Of a stretch of 64,000 nucleotides of DNA, positions 56,125 to 64,000 are shown piece by piece. Source of the DNA: Marinobacter segnicrescens (lineage in GTDB: Bacteria > Pseudomonadota > Gammaproteobacteria > Pseudomonadales > Oleiphilaceae); NCBI RefSeq assembly GCF_900111555.1, contig NZ_FOHZ01000004.1, positions 177,738-241,737 on the forward strand. Reading direction: 5' to 3'. Below the pieces are notes generated by a model that was given only the letters and a program-made list of their open reading frames with translations, had not been told where the DNA came from and ran no database searches. Every line of letters begins with the position of its first letter. Within the stretch, counting starts at the first letter, position 1. The translations under genes and the position numbers were made by a program.

Positions 56125-56164
56125 CCTGTTCTTCTCTGCTCTTTATCTATATTGAAAACAATTC

Positions 56165-56338
56165 ATGGCGAGTCCTGGCCTGGCGGGGATAGTGTTTTTA
56201 GCTACCGGCATGCTAAAGAACGCAGTCTACGGCGTACCAGTTTCGCGACCGGGACCTTGCACACCTTTGATGGGTAATGCCGCTGAAGGATTGGCTTTTG
56301 CTACCGGTTATTTTGCACAAGGCTTATTAGGTGGCTGA
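56165..56338 (+). CDS. Short open frame of 57 aa, unidentified (possible remnant)
   Basis: An ATG-initiated frame of 57 residues with GIVFLATGMLKNAVYGVPVS and AAEGLAFATGYFAQGLLGG. The composition is hydrophobic and Gly-rich, like a piece of a membrane protein. No ribosome site is visible, and it lies between the ATPase pseudogene and the histidine kinase gene. I think it is more likely a leftover of a larger membrane gene than a functional small protein, but cannot decide. Confidence 0.3.
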   Translation: MASPGLAGIVFLATGMLKNAVYGVPVSRPGPCTPLMGNAAEGLAFATGYFAQGLLGG

Positions 56339-56394
56339 GCATTGGCGTGACATTGAGTTGTGACAGATCACACAGTTGAGAGTAAGTGAAGGTT

Positions 56395-57714
56395 TCACTC
56401 AGCAACAAGCTCGGCTTCAAAACCGTCCTGCCGGCCGGTTGCCGGCGATCGTAAATACAAGGTCATGCCGGCACCTTCGGCAATCGCGTCGGCAATGGCC
56501 AGGCCAAGACCAGAACCGGAGGTATTGGTATTCGAGCGTTCAAATCGGTTCCGCAACAACTTGAGCTGTTCCGGTGAAATTGTGTGGCCGCCATTTCGCA
56601 CTATCAGCCTGCCATCTTCACACAGGCTGACTTCCACTGGCTCGTTCGGGGAGCCATGCTTGAGTGCGTTCTCGATAAGGTTACGTACAAGAATGGCGAA
56701 AGCATCGGGATCAATGAAGGAATTCACTTCATTTTCCGGCATCGATGTCACGATTCGTCCGGGCGCCTGCTCCTCAAGATCCGAGGCAATCATTGCGAGT
56801 ATGGGCACAAGATCGTGTTGGTTTTGTGAAAGTGCGCCGCCGCCTTCCGCTTTCGCTAGTTCCAGCAGCTTTCCAGACAACATCGACAGGCTACGCAAAG
56901 CCTCTTCAATTTCCGTAACATCCTTTTTGACTTGATCATCGGATATCCTGATTTTCAGTCGCTGCACTTTGGCGAGTGCTGTTGCGAGTGGAGTTCGCAA
57001 TTCATGGGCACTGTTGGCGGTAAAACTTCGTTCTGACTCAAGCGCACGGTGCAATCGGTCGAGCAGCCGGTTGACGGCAACTGCGATCGGTTGAAATTCG
57101 CGGGGTAACTTATCCTCTGCAACAGGGGAAAGATCCCCCGCGCCGCGGGATTCAATGCCTCGTTGAAAATCGACGACCCTGCGAAGGGACAGCCGGACGA
57201 TCCACCAGACACCCATTAGGCTGACCGGAACCAGCACTATCAGAGGAAAGAGCAAGGCTAGCCCGGCCTCCAGTGCAGATTCCCTCCGATGCGCGAGGGG
57301 TTCAGCCACTTCCAGAAAGATTGTGTTACTGACCGCCGACACGCCATATAGCCGGTGTGTCGGCGTGCTTGAAAACCCCTCTTTGGGTGTTGTGCCAAAA
57401 ACCTCAGGGTTGGCGTCGTGGGAGCGCAACAGGAGATTGCCCTGTGCGTCTCGTACCAGGTAAGTCAGATACTCGTCGTGATCTTTCAGGGCGGGCGCGC
57501 GTTGGCTGCCGTTGCCATTCTCCCGGTTCAGGATGTCGGTGACGGCCAACGGCAGTATGCGCTGGGCGGTTTCTTCCAGGGCGCTGTCAAAGACCTCATC
57601 CATTTCATGCTGTGCCACAAGTCCGGAAGCGGTAACGCCCAGCAGCCAGAGCAGGGTGACGCCCAGAGTCAGGCCAATACCGAGAGTTTTTTGCAGGCTG
57701 TTTCTAGTGGCCAT
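56395..57714 (-). CDS. Sensor histidine kinase (QseC/PmrB type)
   Basis: A 439-residue membrane kinase: a first membrane segment (TLGVTLLWLLGVTASGLVA), a periplasmic sensor of about 110 residues, a second segment near residue 160-180, and a HAMP-like linker. Catalytic motifs are the H-box ANSAHELRTPLATAL, the N-box RNLIENALKHG and the G-box GSGLGLAIADAIAEGAG. The start MATRNSLQKT at 57714 overlaps the end of the response regulator gene by 11 bases, so the two are translationally coupled. The pair is divergent from the redox cluster it probably controls. Confidence 0.94.
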   Translation of the reverse strand: MATRNSLQKTLGIGLTLGVTLLWLLGVTASGLVAQHEMDEVFDSALEETAQRILPLAVTDILNRENGNGSQRAPALKDHDEYLTYLVRDAQGNLLLRSHDANPEVFGTTPKEGFSSTPTHRLYGVSAVSNTIFLEVAEPLAHRRESALEAGLALLFPLIVLVPVSLMGVWWIVRLSLRRVVDFQRGIESRGAGDLSPVAEDKLPREFQPIAVAVNRLLDRLHRALESERSFTANSAHELRTPLATALAKVQRLKIRISDDQVKKDVTEIEEALRSLSMLSGKLLELAKAEGGGALSQNQHDLVPILAMIASDLEEQAPGRIVTSMPENEVNSFIDPDAFAILVRNLIENALKHGSPNEPVEVSLCEDGRLIVRNGGHTISPEQLKLLRNRFERSNTNTSGSGLGLAIADAIAEGAGMTLYLRSPATGRQDGFEAELVAE

Positions 57715-58369
57715 GAGTGTCCAGGCGATAGCCCATTCCCCTAACGGTGACGATCGTGTCCCGCCCCAGTTTTTTTCGCAAGCGACTGATATAAACCTCA
57801 ATCGTATTGCTTTCGATCTCGGCTCCGAAGGCGTAAAGGCGGTCCTCCAGTTGCGATCGGGATAGTAGCATTCCAGGCCGTTGGATAAAGCCCTCGAATA
57901 AGGCCCATTCCCGGGCCGTGAGTTCTATCGGCAGTCCGCTGCGATGGATTCGATGGTCGCGAAGATCGACCTCCAGCTCACCCAAACGTATGACAGGGTT
58001 CGGGTCACCCCGGTACCTTCGGGCTACTGCAGCCACACGGGCTGACAGTTCGGAAAGATCAAAGGGTTTTACCAGATAGTCGTCGGCGCCGGCATTCAGC
58101 CCCTCTATTCGGTCAGACACCTGATCCCTGGCGGTAAGAATAATCACAGGCGTTGTTATTCCAGCTGCCCTTAGCCTCCGTAAAAAGCCGAAACCATGGC
58201 CGTCGGGCAACATAAGGTCTAGCAGAATCAGGTCGTAGGTTGTGGTCTGAACACTTGCTTCTGCAAAGCCAAGCGTTTGCACCCAGTCCACCGCGTGGCC
58301 GTCGTCTGCGATCTGATCCCGAACGGCTTCACCCAATCCCTCCGTATCTTCCACCAACAGTACCCGCAT
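57704..58369 (-). CDS. OmpR-family response regulator (QseB/PmrA type)
   Basis: A 221-residue regulator. The receiver has the phospho-acceptor in DLILLDLMLPDGHG and the conserved lysine in YLVKPFDLSEL. The winged helix has LSRSQLEDRLYAFGAEIESNTIEVYISRLRKKLG and ends VRGMGYRLD. The ATG at 58369 gives the usual RVLLVED start. It overlaps the kinase gene. A direct repeat (CTGACA-N5-CTGAAT, 58417-58433) in the divergent promoter region has the spacing of OmpR-family sites and may be its own operator. Confidence 0.95.
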   Translation of the reverse strand: MRVLLVEDTEGLGEAVRDQIADDGHAVDWVQTLGFAEASVQTTTYDLILLDLMLPDGHGFGFLRRLRAAGITTPVIILTARDQVSDRIEGLNAGADDYLVKPFDLSELSARVAAVARRYRGDPNPVIRLGELEVDLRDHRIHRSGLPIELTAREWALFEGFIQRPGMLLSRSQLEDRLYAFGAEIESNTIEVYISRLRKKLGRDTIVTVRGMGYRLDTHGH

Positions 58370-58412
58370 AACCCACCTCTGATCCCGCATTGGGGCCAAG
58401 ATACTACAGCCG

Positions 58413-58486
58413 GAACCTGACAACAGCCTGAATGGCTATGAAGGCTGTTATAGCTCTGCGCCGGCGTTCAGCTGGCTGTCAGGTTC
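58413..58486. promoter_or_regulatory. Candidate operator region between the two-component system and the redox cluster
   Basis: GAACCTGACA (58413-58422) and TGTCAGGTTC (58477-58486) are perfect inverted repeats 54 bases apart. Overlapping the left arm is the direct repeat CTGACA-ACAGC-CTGAAT (58417-58433), an 11-base period as bound by tandem OmpR-family dimers. It lies in the divergent intergenic region, so it could control both directions. This is inference from spacing only. Confidence 0.45.
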
Positions 58487-58536
58487 GGGGGGTAGCCTTG
58501 CTCAGAATATTTCAGGTGTCGGTCGCAGGAGATTTC

Positions 58537-59841
58537 ATGATGCGGATCATTTTGCCTTTCCTTGCGTTGGTTTCAGGCATGTGGGCCTGGAATCTCTCTG
58601 CGGGCCCGGGAGCCGGCTCCCCTTGGACGGTCTACGACCAGGGCTTACTGCTCAGTGGGTTGTTATCCATTGCCTTCATGTCACTGGCCATGATGCTGGC
58701 GCTGCGCCCGGTTTGGCTGGAACGACCACTGGGCGGGCTGGACCAGATCTACCTGACCCACAAATGGGCCGGCATCCTGGCCGTGGTATTCGCAGCAGCT
58801 CACTGGCTGATTGAAATGGGCGACGATGTCATAGAGTCAATTTTCGGTGAGGCCGGTAAGTTCGACCAGGATTATTCCGGGTTTATCGACACCATGCGCG
58901 ATGCCGCGGAAGAGGTAGGCGAATTCGCCGTTTATCTGTTGTTTGCAATGCTGGTTATTACCCTGTGGCGCAAGTTCCCTTACAAATACTGGCGCTATCT
59001 GCATCGCGGCACACCAGTGCTTTATTTGTTACTTGCTTTCCATGCGGCGTGGCTCACTCCGTTGCAATGGTGGCAGCAGCCAATCGGTGTGCTGATGGCG
59101 ATTCTTCTCCTGGGCGGCAGCATTGCCAGCGGGCTTTCCCTGGCTGGTAGAGTCGGCCGGCGTCGCCAGCTTTGCGGCAGGGTCACAGCGATCAAGACCC
59201 CGGCTCGGGATGTTACCGAGGTTACCTGCCACATGGGGCCGGCATGGCGCGGACATCGTGCGGGACAGTTTGCTTTTGTGACCTTTGACAGTATGGAGGG
59301 GGCGCACCCGTTCACCCTTGCCAGTGCGGATCGGGCAAATGGCACCGTCACGTTTCTTATCAAATCCCTTGGTGACTATACCCGCAATCTCAGCCAAAAA
59401 ATCAGCGTGGGTCAAACAGTGAAGATTGAAGGCCCCTACGGCCGTTTTAACTTCGACCGACGCAACCGCAAGTCCCACCAGGTCTGGATAGCCGGGGGCA
59501 TCGGGGTAACGCCGTTCCTGGCCTGGCTTGATGAGCTGGACGGCTGCACCGCCACCGTGCCTGAGGCAGATCTGCATTACTGCACGCGCAACGCAGACCA
59601 GGATCCGATGGTGGATCGACTCCGGGTGCTTTGCAGTGACTTTTCCGGCATTAATCTCGAGATTCACGATAGTAGCAAGGGGCAGGCGTTGTCAGCAGAT
59701 AAGCTGTCCACCAATAGCAGGTCAGCTGCAGAGGTCTGGTTCTGCGGTCCGGCAGGCCTGGGGCAAGCTATCCGAAAAGGCTTGAGGGGTGCACCCTTCC
59801 GCCTGACTCGCTTCCATAAAGAAGCCTTCCAGTTCCGCTGA
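58537..59841 (+). CDS. Ferric reductase-like membrane flavocytochrome
   Basis: A 434-residue protein with about six membrane segments, then an FAD/NAD-binding reductase half. Histidines suited to heme binding lie in THKWAGILAVVFAAAHWLIE and in LAFHAAWL. The FAD segment is HPFTLASADRANG and the nucleotide-binding part is IAGGIGVTPFLAWLDEL, with CGPAGLG near the end. This is the layout of ferric reductases and NOX-type enzymes, moving electrons from NAD(P)H across the inner membrane. The start at 58537 has CAGGAG upstream; a second ATG follows immediately. Confidence 0.92.
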   Translation: MMRIILPFLALVSGMWAWNLSAGPGAGSPWTVYDQGLLLSGLLSIAFMSLAMMLALRPVWLERPLGGLDQIYLTHKWAGILAVVFAAAHWLIEMGDDVIESIFGEAGKFDQDYSGFIDTMRDAAEEVGEFAVYLLFAMLVITLWRKFPYKYWRYLHRGTPVLYLLLAFHAAWLTPLQWWQQPIGVLMAILLLGGSIASGLSLAGRVGRRRQLCGRVTAIKTPARDVTEVTCHMGPAWRGHRAGQFAFVTFDSMEGAHPFTLASADRANGTVTFLIKSLGDYTRNLSQKISVGQTVKIEGPYGRFNFDRRNRKSHQVWIAGGIGVTPFLAWLDELDGCTATVPEADLHYCTRNADQDPMVDRLRVLCSDFSGINLEIHDSSKGQALSADKLSTNSRSAAEVWFCGPAGLGQAIRKGLRGAPFRLTRFHKEAFQFR

Positions 59842-59917
59842 TAAGGCCTGGTTTGTTCAGGGTACTGTCAGGTTAGCGTCGTAGAGTGAATGTAACGCAA
59901 CCGGTAGGAGAAACACC

Positions 59918-60304
59918 ATGAAAACCAAACCCATTGTTCTGAGCCTTTCTTTGCTGCTTATGAGCGGCACTGCTCTGGCCGATGATGACTGCGATGACCC
60001 CGTAGCTAATTGGCAGCCCCGTGAAAATCTTCGTGAAAAGCTGGAAGCGGAAGGCTGGACCGTGCACAGAATCAAAGTCGATGACGGCTGCTATGAAGTC
60101 AAGGGATTTGATTCCAATGGCGTTAGGGCAGAGGCTTCTTTCGCCCCTGCTTCACTGATGATGATGAGCTGGGAACGCGAAGAAGCAGACGATGATGACC
60201 AGGACCCCGGCAAATGGTCCGGAAAGAATGGTCAGGACAACGCCAGAAGACAAATTCCAGGCAACGGTATCGTCAAGGGTCGCCCGACAGTCACCGTTGA
60301 GTAA
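59918..60304 (+). CDS. Small periplasmic PepSY-type protein
   Basis: A 128-residue exported protein with a signal peptide ending near ALAD. The mature part has a PepSY-like core: LREKLEAEGWTVHRIKVDDGCYEVKGFDSNG followed by ASFAPASLMM. The tail is acidic then polar (EEADDDDQDPGKW). PepSY domains are thought to bind or inhibit partners in the periplasm, and small ones often accompany cytochrome or ferric-reductase genes. It lies between the ferric-reductase-like gene and the DUF2271 gene on the same strand. A GTAGGAG site precedes the ATG. Confidence 0.85.
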   Translation: MKTKPIVLSLSLLLMSGTALADDDCDDPVANWQPRENLREKLEAEGWTVHRIKVDDGCYEVKGFDSNGVRAEASFAPASLMMMSWEREEADDDDQDPGKWSGKNGQDNARRQIPGNGIVKGRPTVTVE

Positions 60305-60359
60305 AGGGGCGATTCTGTCCATTTGTTTCAGTATTACGCCGGTTTATCGGAGACAAGTT

Positions 60360-60833
60360 ATGAAAAAGTTCGTTCTGGCTTTCAGTCTTTTCACCGCTCT
60401 GGCTTTACCCGCTTACGCCCAGGCCCGTGACGTGACATTCACGACCGAGTTACAGAGTTACAACGGCGATGGAGCCTATCTGGCTCTGTATCTTACGGAT
60501 GCGGCCGGCGAGTACCAGGGCACCCTTTGGGTTTCGGGTAAAAAATCAAAATACTACAAGCACTTGGGTGGCTGGGCCCGCGGCAGTGGACTAAATCCGG
60601 CGGAGTATGATGGCCTGACCGGTGCCAGTGTCACCAGTGGCCGCACCCTTAAAATTACACTGAACCTGGATGATTCGTTGATCGACAACGGCTATGAGGT
60701 CCGGGTTGACTCTGCCGTTGAGGATATGCGCGATATCAGGGCAGATGTCGTGGCCCCTCTGACCACGGAAGGTTCGGGCAAGCCGGTTTCCGGGCGCGGG
60801 TATGTGCGCTCTCTCACCTACGATCTTCAATAA
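60360..60833 (+). CDS. DUF2271 family periplasmic protein
   Basis: A 157-residue exported protein: signal peptide (VLAFSLFTALALPAYAQA), then the family's core with AYLALYLTDAAGEYQGTLWVSG, KYYKHLGGWARGSG and DGLTGASVTSGRTLKI. Proteins of this family are repeatedly encoded with PepSY-membrane reductases and ferric reductases. Their biochemical role is not established. It lies 55 bases after the PepSY gene and 19 bases before the flavoprotein gene. Confidence 0.88.
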   Translation: MKKFVLAFSLFTALALPAYAQARDVTFTTELQSYNGDGAYLALYLTDAAGEYQGTLWVSGKKSKYYKHLGGWARGSGLNPAEYDGLTGASVTSGRTLKITLNLDDSLIDNGYEVRVDSAVEDMRDIRADVVAPLTTEGSGKPVSGRGYVRSLTYDLQ

Positions 60834-60852
60834 GCCGGCAGGAGTTAACACC

Positions 60853-63069
60853 ATGTTGCGCAAGTTTCACGGCTTACCGGGCCTGTTTGCAGGGCTGTTT
60901 CTGATAGTCCTCTCAGTTACGGGTGCTGTGTTGGCTTTGGCACCTGCGCTCGATAGAGCCTCCGCGGTCATTCCAGGTGCCGGCCAAGTCAGTGTTGCCG
61001 AGCTGGCTGGCCGGATAGTTGCCCATTACCCGCAGACCGAACAGATTGTCCGGACCTATTCCGGCAACGTCATCGTTTATTACAGCCGAGATGGCCAGGC
61101 CGGTGCGGACCTGGTTAACCCACTGACTGGTGAGGGCATTGCACCCTACGGGTCCTCGGCTTTTTTCGGCTGGGTCAAGGACCTGCATCGCGCGTTTATG
61201 CTGGATGATGCTGGAAGGGCGATGGCCGGAGTACTCGCTGTTTTTATGCTTATTCTGTGTATTTCAGGAATGTTTTTGCTGGCCCGACGTACCGGTGGCT
61301 GGGCGAATTTGTTAAGGCCGCTTTCCGGCTCTGGCAGTAAACGAATTCATGCCGAGCTAGCCCGGTTTGCCGTACTGGGCTTGTTGTTATCGGCTCTGAC
61401 CGGCACCTTTATGTCGGCTCAGCGCTTTGGTTTGCTGCCGGAAGCGCCCGAAATCGGGCCGAGGTTTCCGGCTGAGGTCTCGGGCGGACAACCTGCCCCG
61501 GTGGGTAGTTTGAAAGCGCTCGGTAATGTTGATCTTGGCGGACTTCGTGAACTGGTGTTTCCCTATCCCGGTGACCCACAGGATGTTTATTCCCTGACAA
61601 CTTCAGGCGGCTCTGGTTTTGTGGATCAGGCTACGGGCGAGTTGCTGCAGTACCAGCCACTAGCTAAGGGCAGCGTGGTGCAGCAGTGGATTGTGAGTTT
61701 GCACACTGGCGAGGGGTTATGGTGGCTGGGCCTGATTCTCGGGGCTGCCGCACTGATCGTGCCGGTACTTTCGGTGACCGGAATAACCATCTGGTGGCAA
61801 CGCCGCCGCTCGTCAGGGAAGTTGCCTGACAATATCGGTGCCGCCCGGGCGGATACAGTTATCCTGGTAGGCTCTGAAGGGAACACCACCTGGGGCTTTG
61901 CCCGGGAACTGCATGCCAGTCTGGGCAAGGTGGGATTCAAGGTGCATTGTAGTGAGATGAATGCCCTGGCTGAGCATTATCCACAGGCCTCCAGGCTTTT
62001 CGTGCTGACCTCCACTTACGGTGATGGCGATGCACCCGCCTCGGCCCGGCGCTTTATGGCCAGGCTTGATAATTTCCGCCCCGGCAAAGCCCTGACTTTC
62101 GCGGTACTGGGCTTTGGTGACCGCCAGTTTCCCAACTTCTGCAAATTTGCGGTAGATGTGGATAAGGCGCTCGCTGGTAAAGGGCTGAAGCGTCTGCACA
62201 GCATTGAGCGGATTGATCGGTGCTCCACTTCACAATTCAGCAAATGGGGAGACAAAATCGGTCAGACTATCGGGACATCGCTTGGGCTGGATTACAACCC
62301 GTTGCCGCCAGCCTCGGTAGAGTTGGAATTAGTAGAACGGGCGGATTATGGCCTCTCTGTGGAGGCGCCTACCAGCATCCTGCGTTTCAAAGTGGTTGAG
62401 CAGGGCGGATGGAGAAGGTATGTGCCCGGCAACCGTAAGACACCTTCATTTGAAGCCGGTGACCTGCTCGGCGTTGTGCCCCCGAACGGGCAGGCTCCGC
62501 GGTTTTACTCATTGGCTTCCTCTGCCACAGACGGTGTTGTGGAGATATGCGTGCGCAAGCAGCCTCGAGGGCTTTGCTCCGGCTATTTGTATGAGTTGAA
62601 GCCAGGCAATCGAATCAGTAGCTTCATTCGCCATAACCCGGGCTTCCGACCGGCAACCGGTAGCAACCCGGTGATATTGATTGGCGCCGGTGCCGGGATT
62701 GGGCCACTGGCCGGTTTTATCAGGAAGAATGCCAGTCGCAATCCCATGTACCTGTATTGGGGCGGGCGTAGTTCGCAATCGGATTTTCTCTACCAGCCGG
62801 AACTGGGTCGTTATCTGGATGACCATCGGCTGACGGCGCTGAATACGGTATTTTCCCGGTCGGACGAACGGGCTTATGTTCAGGATAAGCTAAAACAGGA
62901 TGAATCGGCGGTGCGCCAGATGGTGAACGCCGGTGCCCAGATTCTGGTATGCGGTGGCAAGGATATGGCCGCAGGGGTAAAGCAGGTCATTGATGAGATT
63001 CTGAAGCCGCTGGCAACCGATGTGGAAGCGCTCAGAGCGGATGGTCGATATCTGGAAGATGTTTACTGA
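60853..63069 (+). CDS. PepSY-associated membrane protein fused to flavodoxin and FNR-type reductase
   Basis: A 738-residue fusion. Residues 1-340 form a PepSY_TM unit with about four membrane segments (GLFAGLFLIVLSVTGAVLAL, AGVLAVFMLILCISGMFLLA, and one ending SVTGITIWWQRRR). Residues 350-500 form a flavodoxin (ILVGSEGNTTWGFARELH, LTSTYGDGDAPASARRF). The rest is a ferredoxin-NADP reductase-like part (RFYSLASS for FAD, GAGAGIGPLAGFI for NADPH). The design matches sulfite-reductase-type diflavin reductases tied to a membrane anchor, which would feed electrons from NADPH through FAD and FMN to a membrane or periplasmic acceptor. The ATG at 60853 has AGGAG upstream. Confidence 0.92.
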   Translation: MLRKFHGLPGLFAGLFLIVLSVTGAVLALAPALDRASAVIPGAGQVSVAELAGRIVAHYPQTEQIVRTYSGNVIVYYSRDGQAGADLVNPLTGEGIAPYGSSAFFGWVKDLHRAFMLDDAGRAMAGVLAVFMLILCISGMFLLARRTGGWANLLRPLSGSGSKRIHAELARFAVLGLLLSALTGTFMSAQRFGLLPEAPEIGPRFPAEVSGGQPAPVGSLKALGNVDLGGLRELVFPYPGDPQDVYSLTTSGGSGFVDQATGELLQYQPLAKGSVVQQWIVSLHTGEGLWWLGLILGAAALIVPVLSVTGITIWWQRRRSSGKLPDNIGAARADTVILVGSEGNTTWGFARELHASLGKVGFKVHCSEMNALAEHYPQASRLFVLTSTYGDGDAPASARRFMARLDNFRPGKALTFAVLGFGDRQFPNFCKFAVDVDKALAGKGLKRLHSIERIDRCSTSQFSKWGDKIGQTIGTSLGLDYNPLPPASVELELVERADYGLSVEAPTSILRFKVVEQGGWRRYVPGNRKTPSFEAGDLLGVVPPNGQAPRFYSLASSATDGVVEICVRKQPRGLCSGYLYELKPGNRISSFIRHNPGFRPATGSNPVILIGAGAGIGPLAGFIRKNASRNPMYLYWGGRSSQSDFLYQPELGRYLDDHRLTALNTVFSRSDERAYVQDKLKQDESAVRQMVNAGAQILVCGGKDMAAGVKQVIDEILKPLATDVEALRADGRYLEDVY

Positions 63070-63084
63070 AGGGCCCCTTCCTCT

Positions 63085-63777
63085 TCAACCAGCAACTACC
63101 CCGAAGAGCGTCCCTACTCCAGCTGTGAGCGCCATGGCCAATGCGCCCCAGAAGGTGACGCGTCGGGCGGCCAGAAATGCCGGGGCACCGCCCGCCTTCG
63201 CTGATAACGAACCCAGTAACGCCAGAAATATTAGTGAACTGACTGAGACCGCCGACATAACCAGAGACGCCGGAACGATCAGAACCATCAGCAAGGGCAG
63301 GGCGGCGCCCACGGCAAAGGTGCCAGCTGATGCCAAAGCTGCATGCACAGGGCGTGCAGCCAGGGCCTCAGATATGCCCAACTCGTCCCGTGCATGTGCG
63401 CCAAGCGCATTATGTTCCATCAACTGACTGGCAACCGTAGAGGCCAGCTCCGCATCCAGCCCGCGCTTGATGTATATCGCCGTCAATTCTGCCTGTTCAG
63501 ACTCCGGGTTGTTCTCCAACTCCGTTTGTTCTCGCCTTAAATCAGCGCGTTCGGTGTCGGCCTGAGAGCTGACCGAGACATACTCTCCGGCGGCCATGGA
63601 CATGGCACCGGCGACGAGCCCCGCGACACCGGCAACCAGGATGTTTTCGGCGCTGGCGCCCGTGGCAGCAACGCCAAGAACAAGGCTCGCGGTGGAGACA
63701 ATGCCGTCATTTGCACCGAGTACGGCGGCTCGGAGCCAACCTGTCCGGTGGGTTTTGTGCTGTTCCTTATGTTTCAT
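63085..63777 (-). CDS. VIT1/CCC1 family Fe2+/Mn2+ transporter
   Basis: A 230-residue membrane protein of the vacuolar iron transporter family. It begins TGWLRAAVLGANDGIVSTASLVLGVA and has AGAMSMAAGEYVSVSSQADTE, then a hydrophilic loop with acidic residues (ERADLRREQTELENNPESEQAEL) used for metal transfer, and three more membrane segments. Family members export or sequester iron and manganese. It is convergent with the redox cluster, with only 15 bases between stops, which supports an iron theme. Confidence 0.94.
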   Translation of the reverse strand: MKHKEQHKTHRTGWLRAAVLGANDGIVSTASLVLGVAATGASAENILVAGVAGLVAGAMSMAAGEYVSVSSQADTERADLRREQTELENNPESEQAELTAIYIKRGLDAELASTVASQLMEHNALGAHARDELGISEALAARPVHAALASAGTFAVGAALPLLMVLIVPASLVMSAVSVSSLIFLALLGSLSAKAGGAPAFLAARRVTFWGALAMALTAGVGTLFGVVAG

Positions 63778-63840
63778 CGCGGGGATCCCATAATCTTCAC
63801 TGAGTCGACGGTTGATGATCAGTTTTACCAGTGTTCCGGA

Positions 63841-63864
63841 GCTTGAATAGTAAATGATTCAAGC
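63841..63864. promoter_or_regulatory. Inverted repeat upstream of the VIT1/CCC1 gene
   Basis: GCTTGAAT and ATTCAAGC form 8-base arms around an 8-base loop, 64 bases upstream of the transporter start. It could be an operator of an iron or manganese regulator, or a terminator of something beyond. It does not match a Fur box. Confidence 0.3.
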
Positions 63865-63919
63865 CTGTCGGGGTGCTTCATGTTTGCATGACTAGGTAAA
63901 AGATAGGGTTCTACCCCGT

Positions 63920-64000
63920 TACTGCGGACATTCCTAAAAAGAGGCACAATGTGCCAAAGGAGTGTTCATGTCCAGACGCAGAAAATATAGCCCAGAGTTC
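63920..64000 (+). mobile_element. Left end of an IS3-type insertion sequence, cut by window edge
   Basis: The stretch TACTGCGGACATTCC beginning near 63920 resembles IS3-family left ends. It is followed by a short hairpin (GGCAC / GTGCC), an AAAGGAG ribosome site and the start of a transposase-like frame at 63968. The exact terminal base and the right end are not visible, so the boundary is approximate. Confidence 0.55.
63968..64000 (+). CDS. Transposase OrfA, 5' end only (IS3 family)
   Basis: Only 11 codons are visible: MSRRRKYSPEF. This opening is characteristic of the helix-turn-helix OrfA of IS3-family elements (the usual continuation is KREAV or similar). AAAGGAG lies eight bases upstream. 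Everything beyond is outside the window. Confidence 0.6.
   Translation, partial: MSRRRKYSPEF

Overview
The window reads as a chromosomal stretch of a moderately GC-rich marine gammaproteobacterium. Marinobacter or a close relative is my best guess (inference from gene content and protein style, not from a database search). Evidence includes the groES-groEL pair behind a sigma-32-type promoter, an fliC-flaG-fliD-fliS block behind sigma-28-type promoters, an xcp/gsp-type gspN-gspC-gspD cluster, and purE/purK, argG, yajQ, bolA and topB of gammaproteobacterial type. Almost every gene is intact and closely packed. The clear exceptions are a broken P-type ATPase near 55 kb and an insertion sequence that begins at the right edge.

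Layout. 0-11 kb is flagellar: a truncated TPR protein, a very large flagellin on the minus strand, an aldehyde dehydrogenase and an enoyl-CoA hydratase-like gene, then a second flagellin, flaG, fliD and fliS on the plus strand. The two flagellins are head to head and appear to use different sigma factors (sigma-54-like and sigma-28-like). 11-18 kb is housekeeping: argG, yajQ, an AmpG-type permease, an alkyltransferase-like protein, fxsA and groESL. 18-22 kb carries gspN-gspC-gspD of a type II secretion system. 22-30 kb, minus strand, holds a c-di-GMP phosphodiesterase-lemA-M48 protease operon, sodB and purE-purK. 30-32 kb has a coiled-coil membrane protein, three tRNAs (Val-Asp-Val) and a small lipoprotein. 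32-37 kb is a three-gene signalling operon: OmpR-type regulator, LysM-FecR periplasmic protein and CHASE2 histidine kinase. 37-54 kb is mixed metabolism: topB, bolA, a YciO-type protein, SDR, acyl-CoA ligase, mtfA, DJ-1/YajL, a second aldehyde dehydrogenase, amidase, outer-membrane barrel, sstT, shikimate kinase, a heme-motif chemoreceptor and a Na/Ca exchanger. 54-64 kb is accessory: the ATPase pseudogene, then a two-component system divergent from a redox cluster (ferric-reductase-like protein, small PepSY protein, DUF2271 protein, PepSY-flavodoxin-reductase fusion), then a VIT1/CCC1 metal transporter and the start of an IS3-type element.

How the parts work together. FliS and FliD are the chaperone and cap for the flagellins, and FlaG modulates filament length. 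The 56.4-63.1 kb block looks like a regulated electron-transfer system that carries reducing power from cytoplasmic NAD(P)H through flavins and membrane hemes to the periplasm, probably for iron or flavin chemistry. It is the best candidate for an under-described system here, together with the CHASE2-FecR-regulator operon and the c-type-heme chemoreceptor. Several non-coding repeat elements (two long inverted repeats around fliD-fliS, a nested inverted repeat at 24.2 kb, a purine/pyrimidine-rich element at 12.5 kb) fill the few larger gaps.
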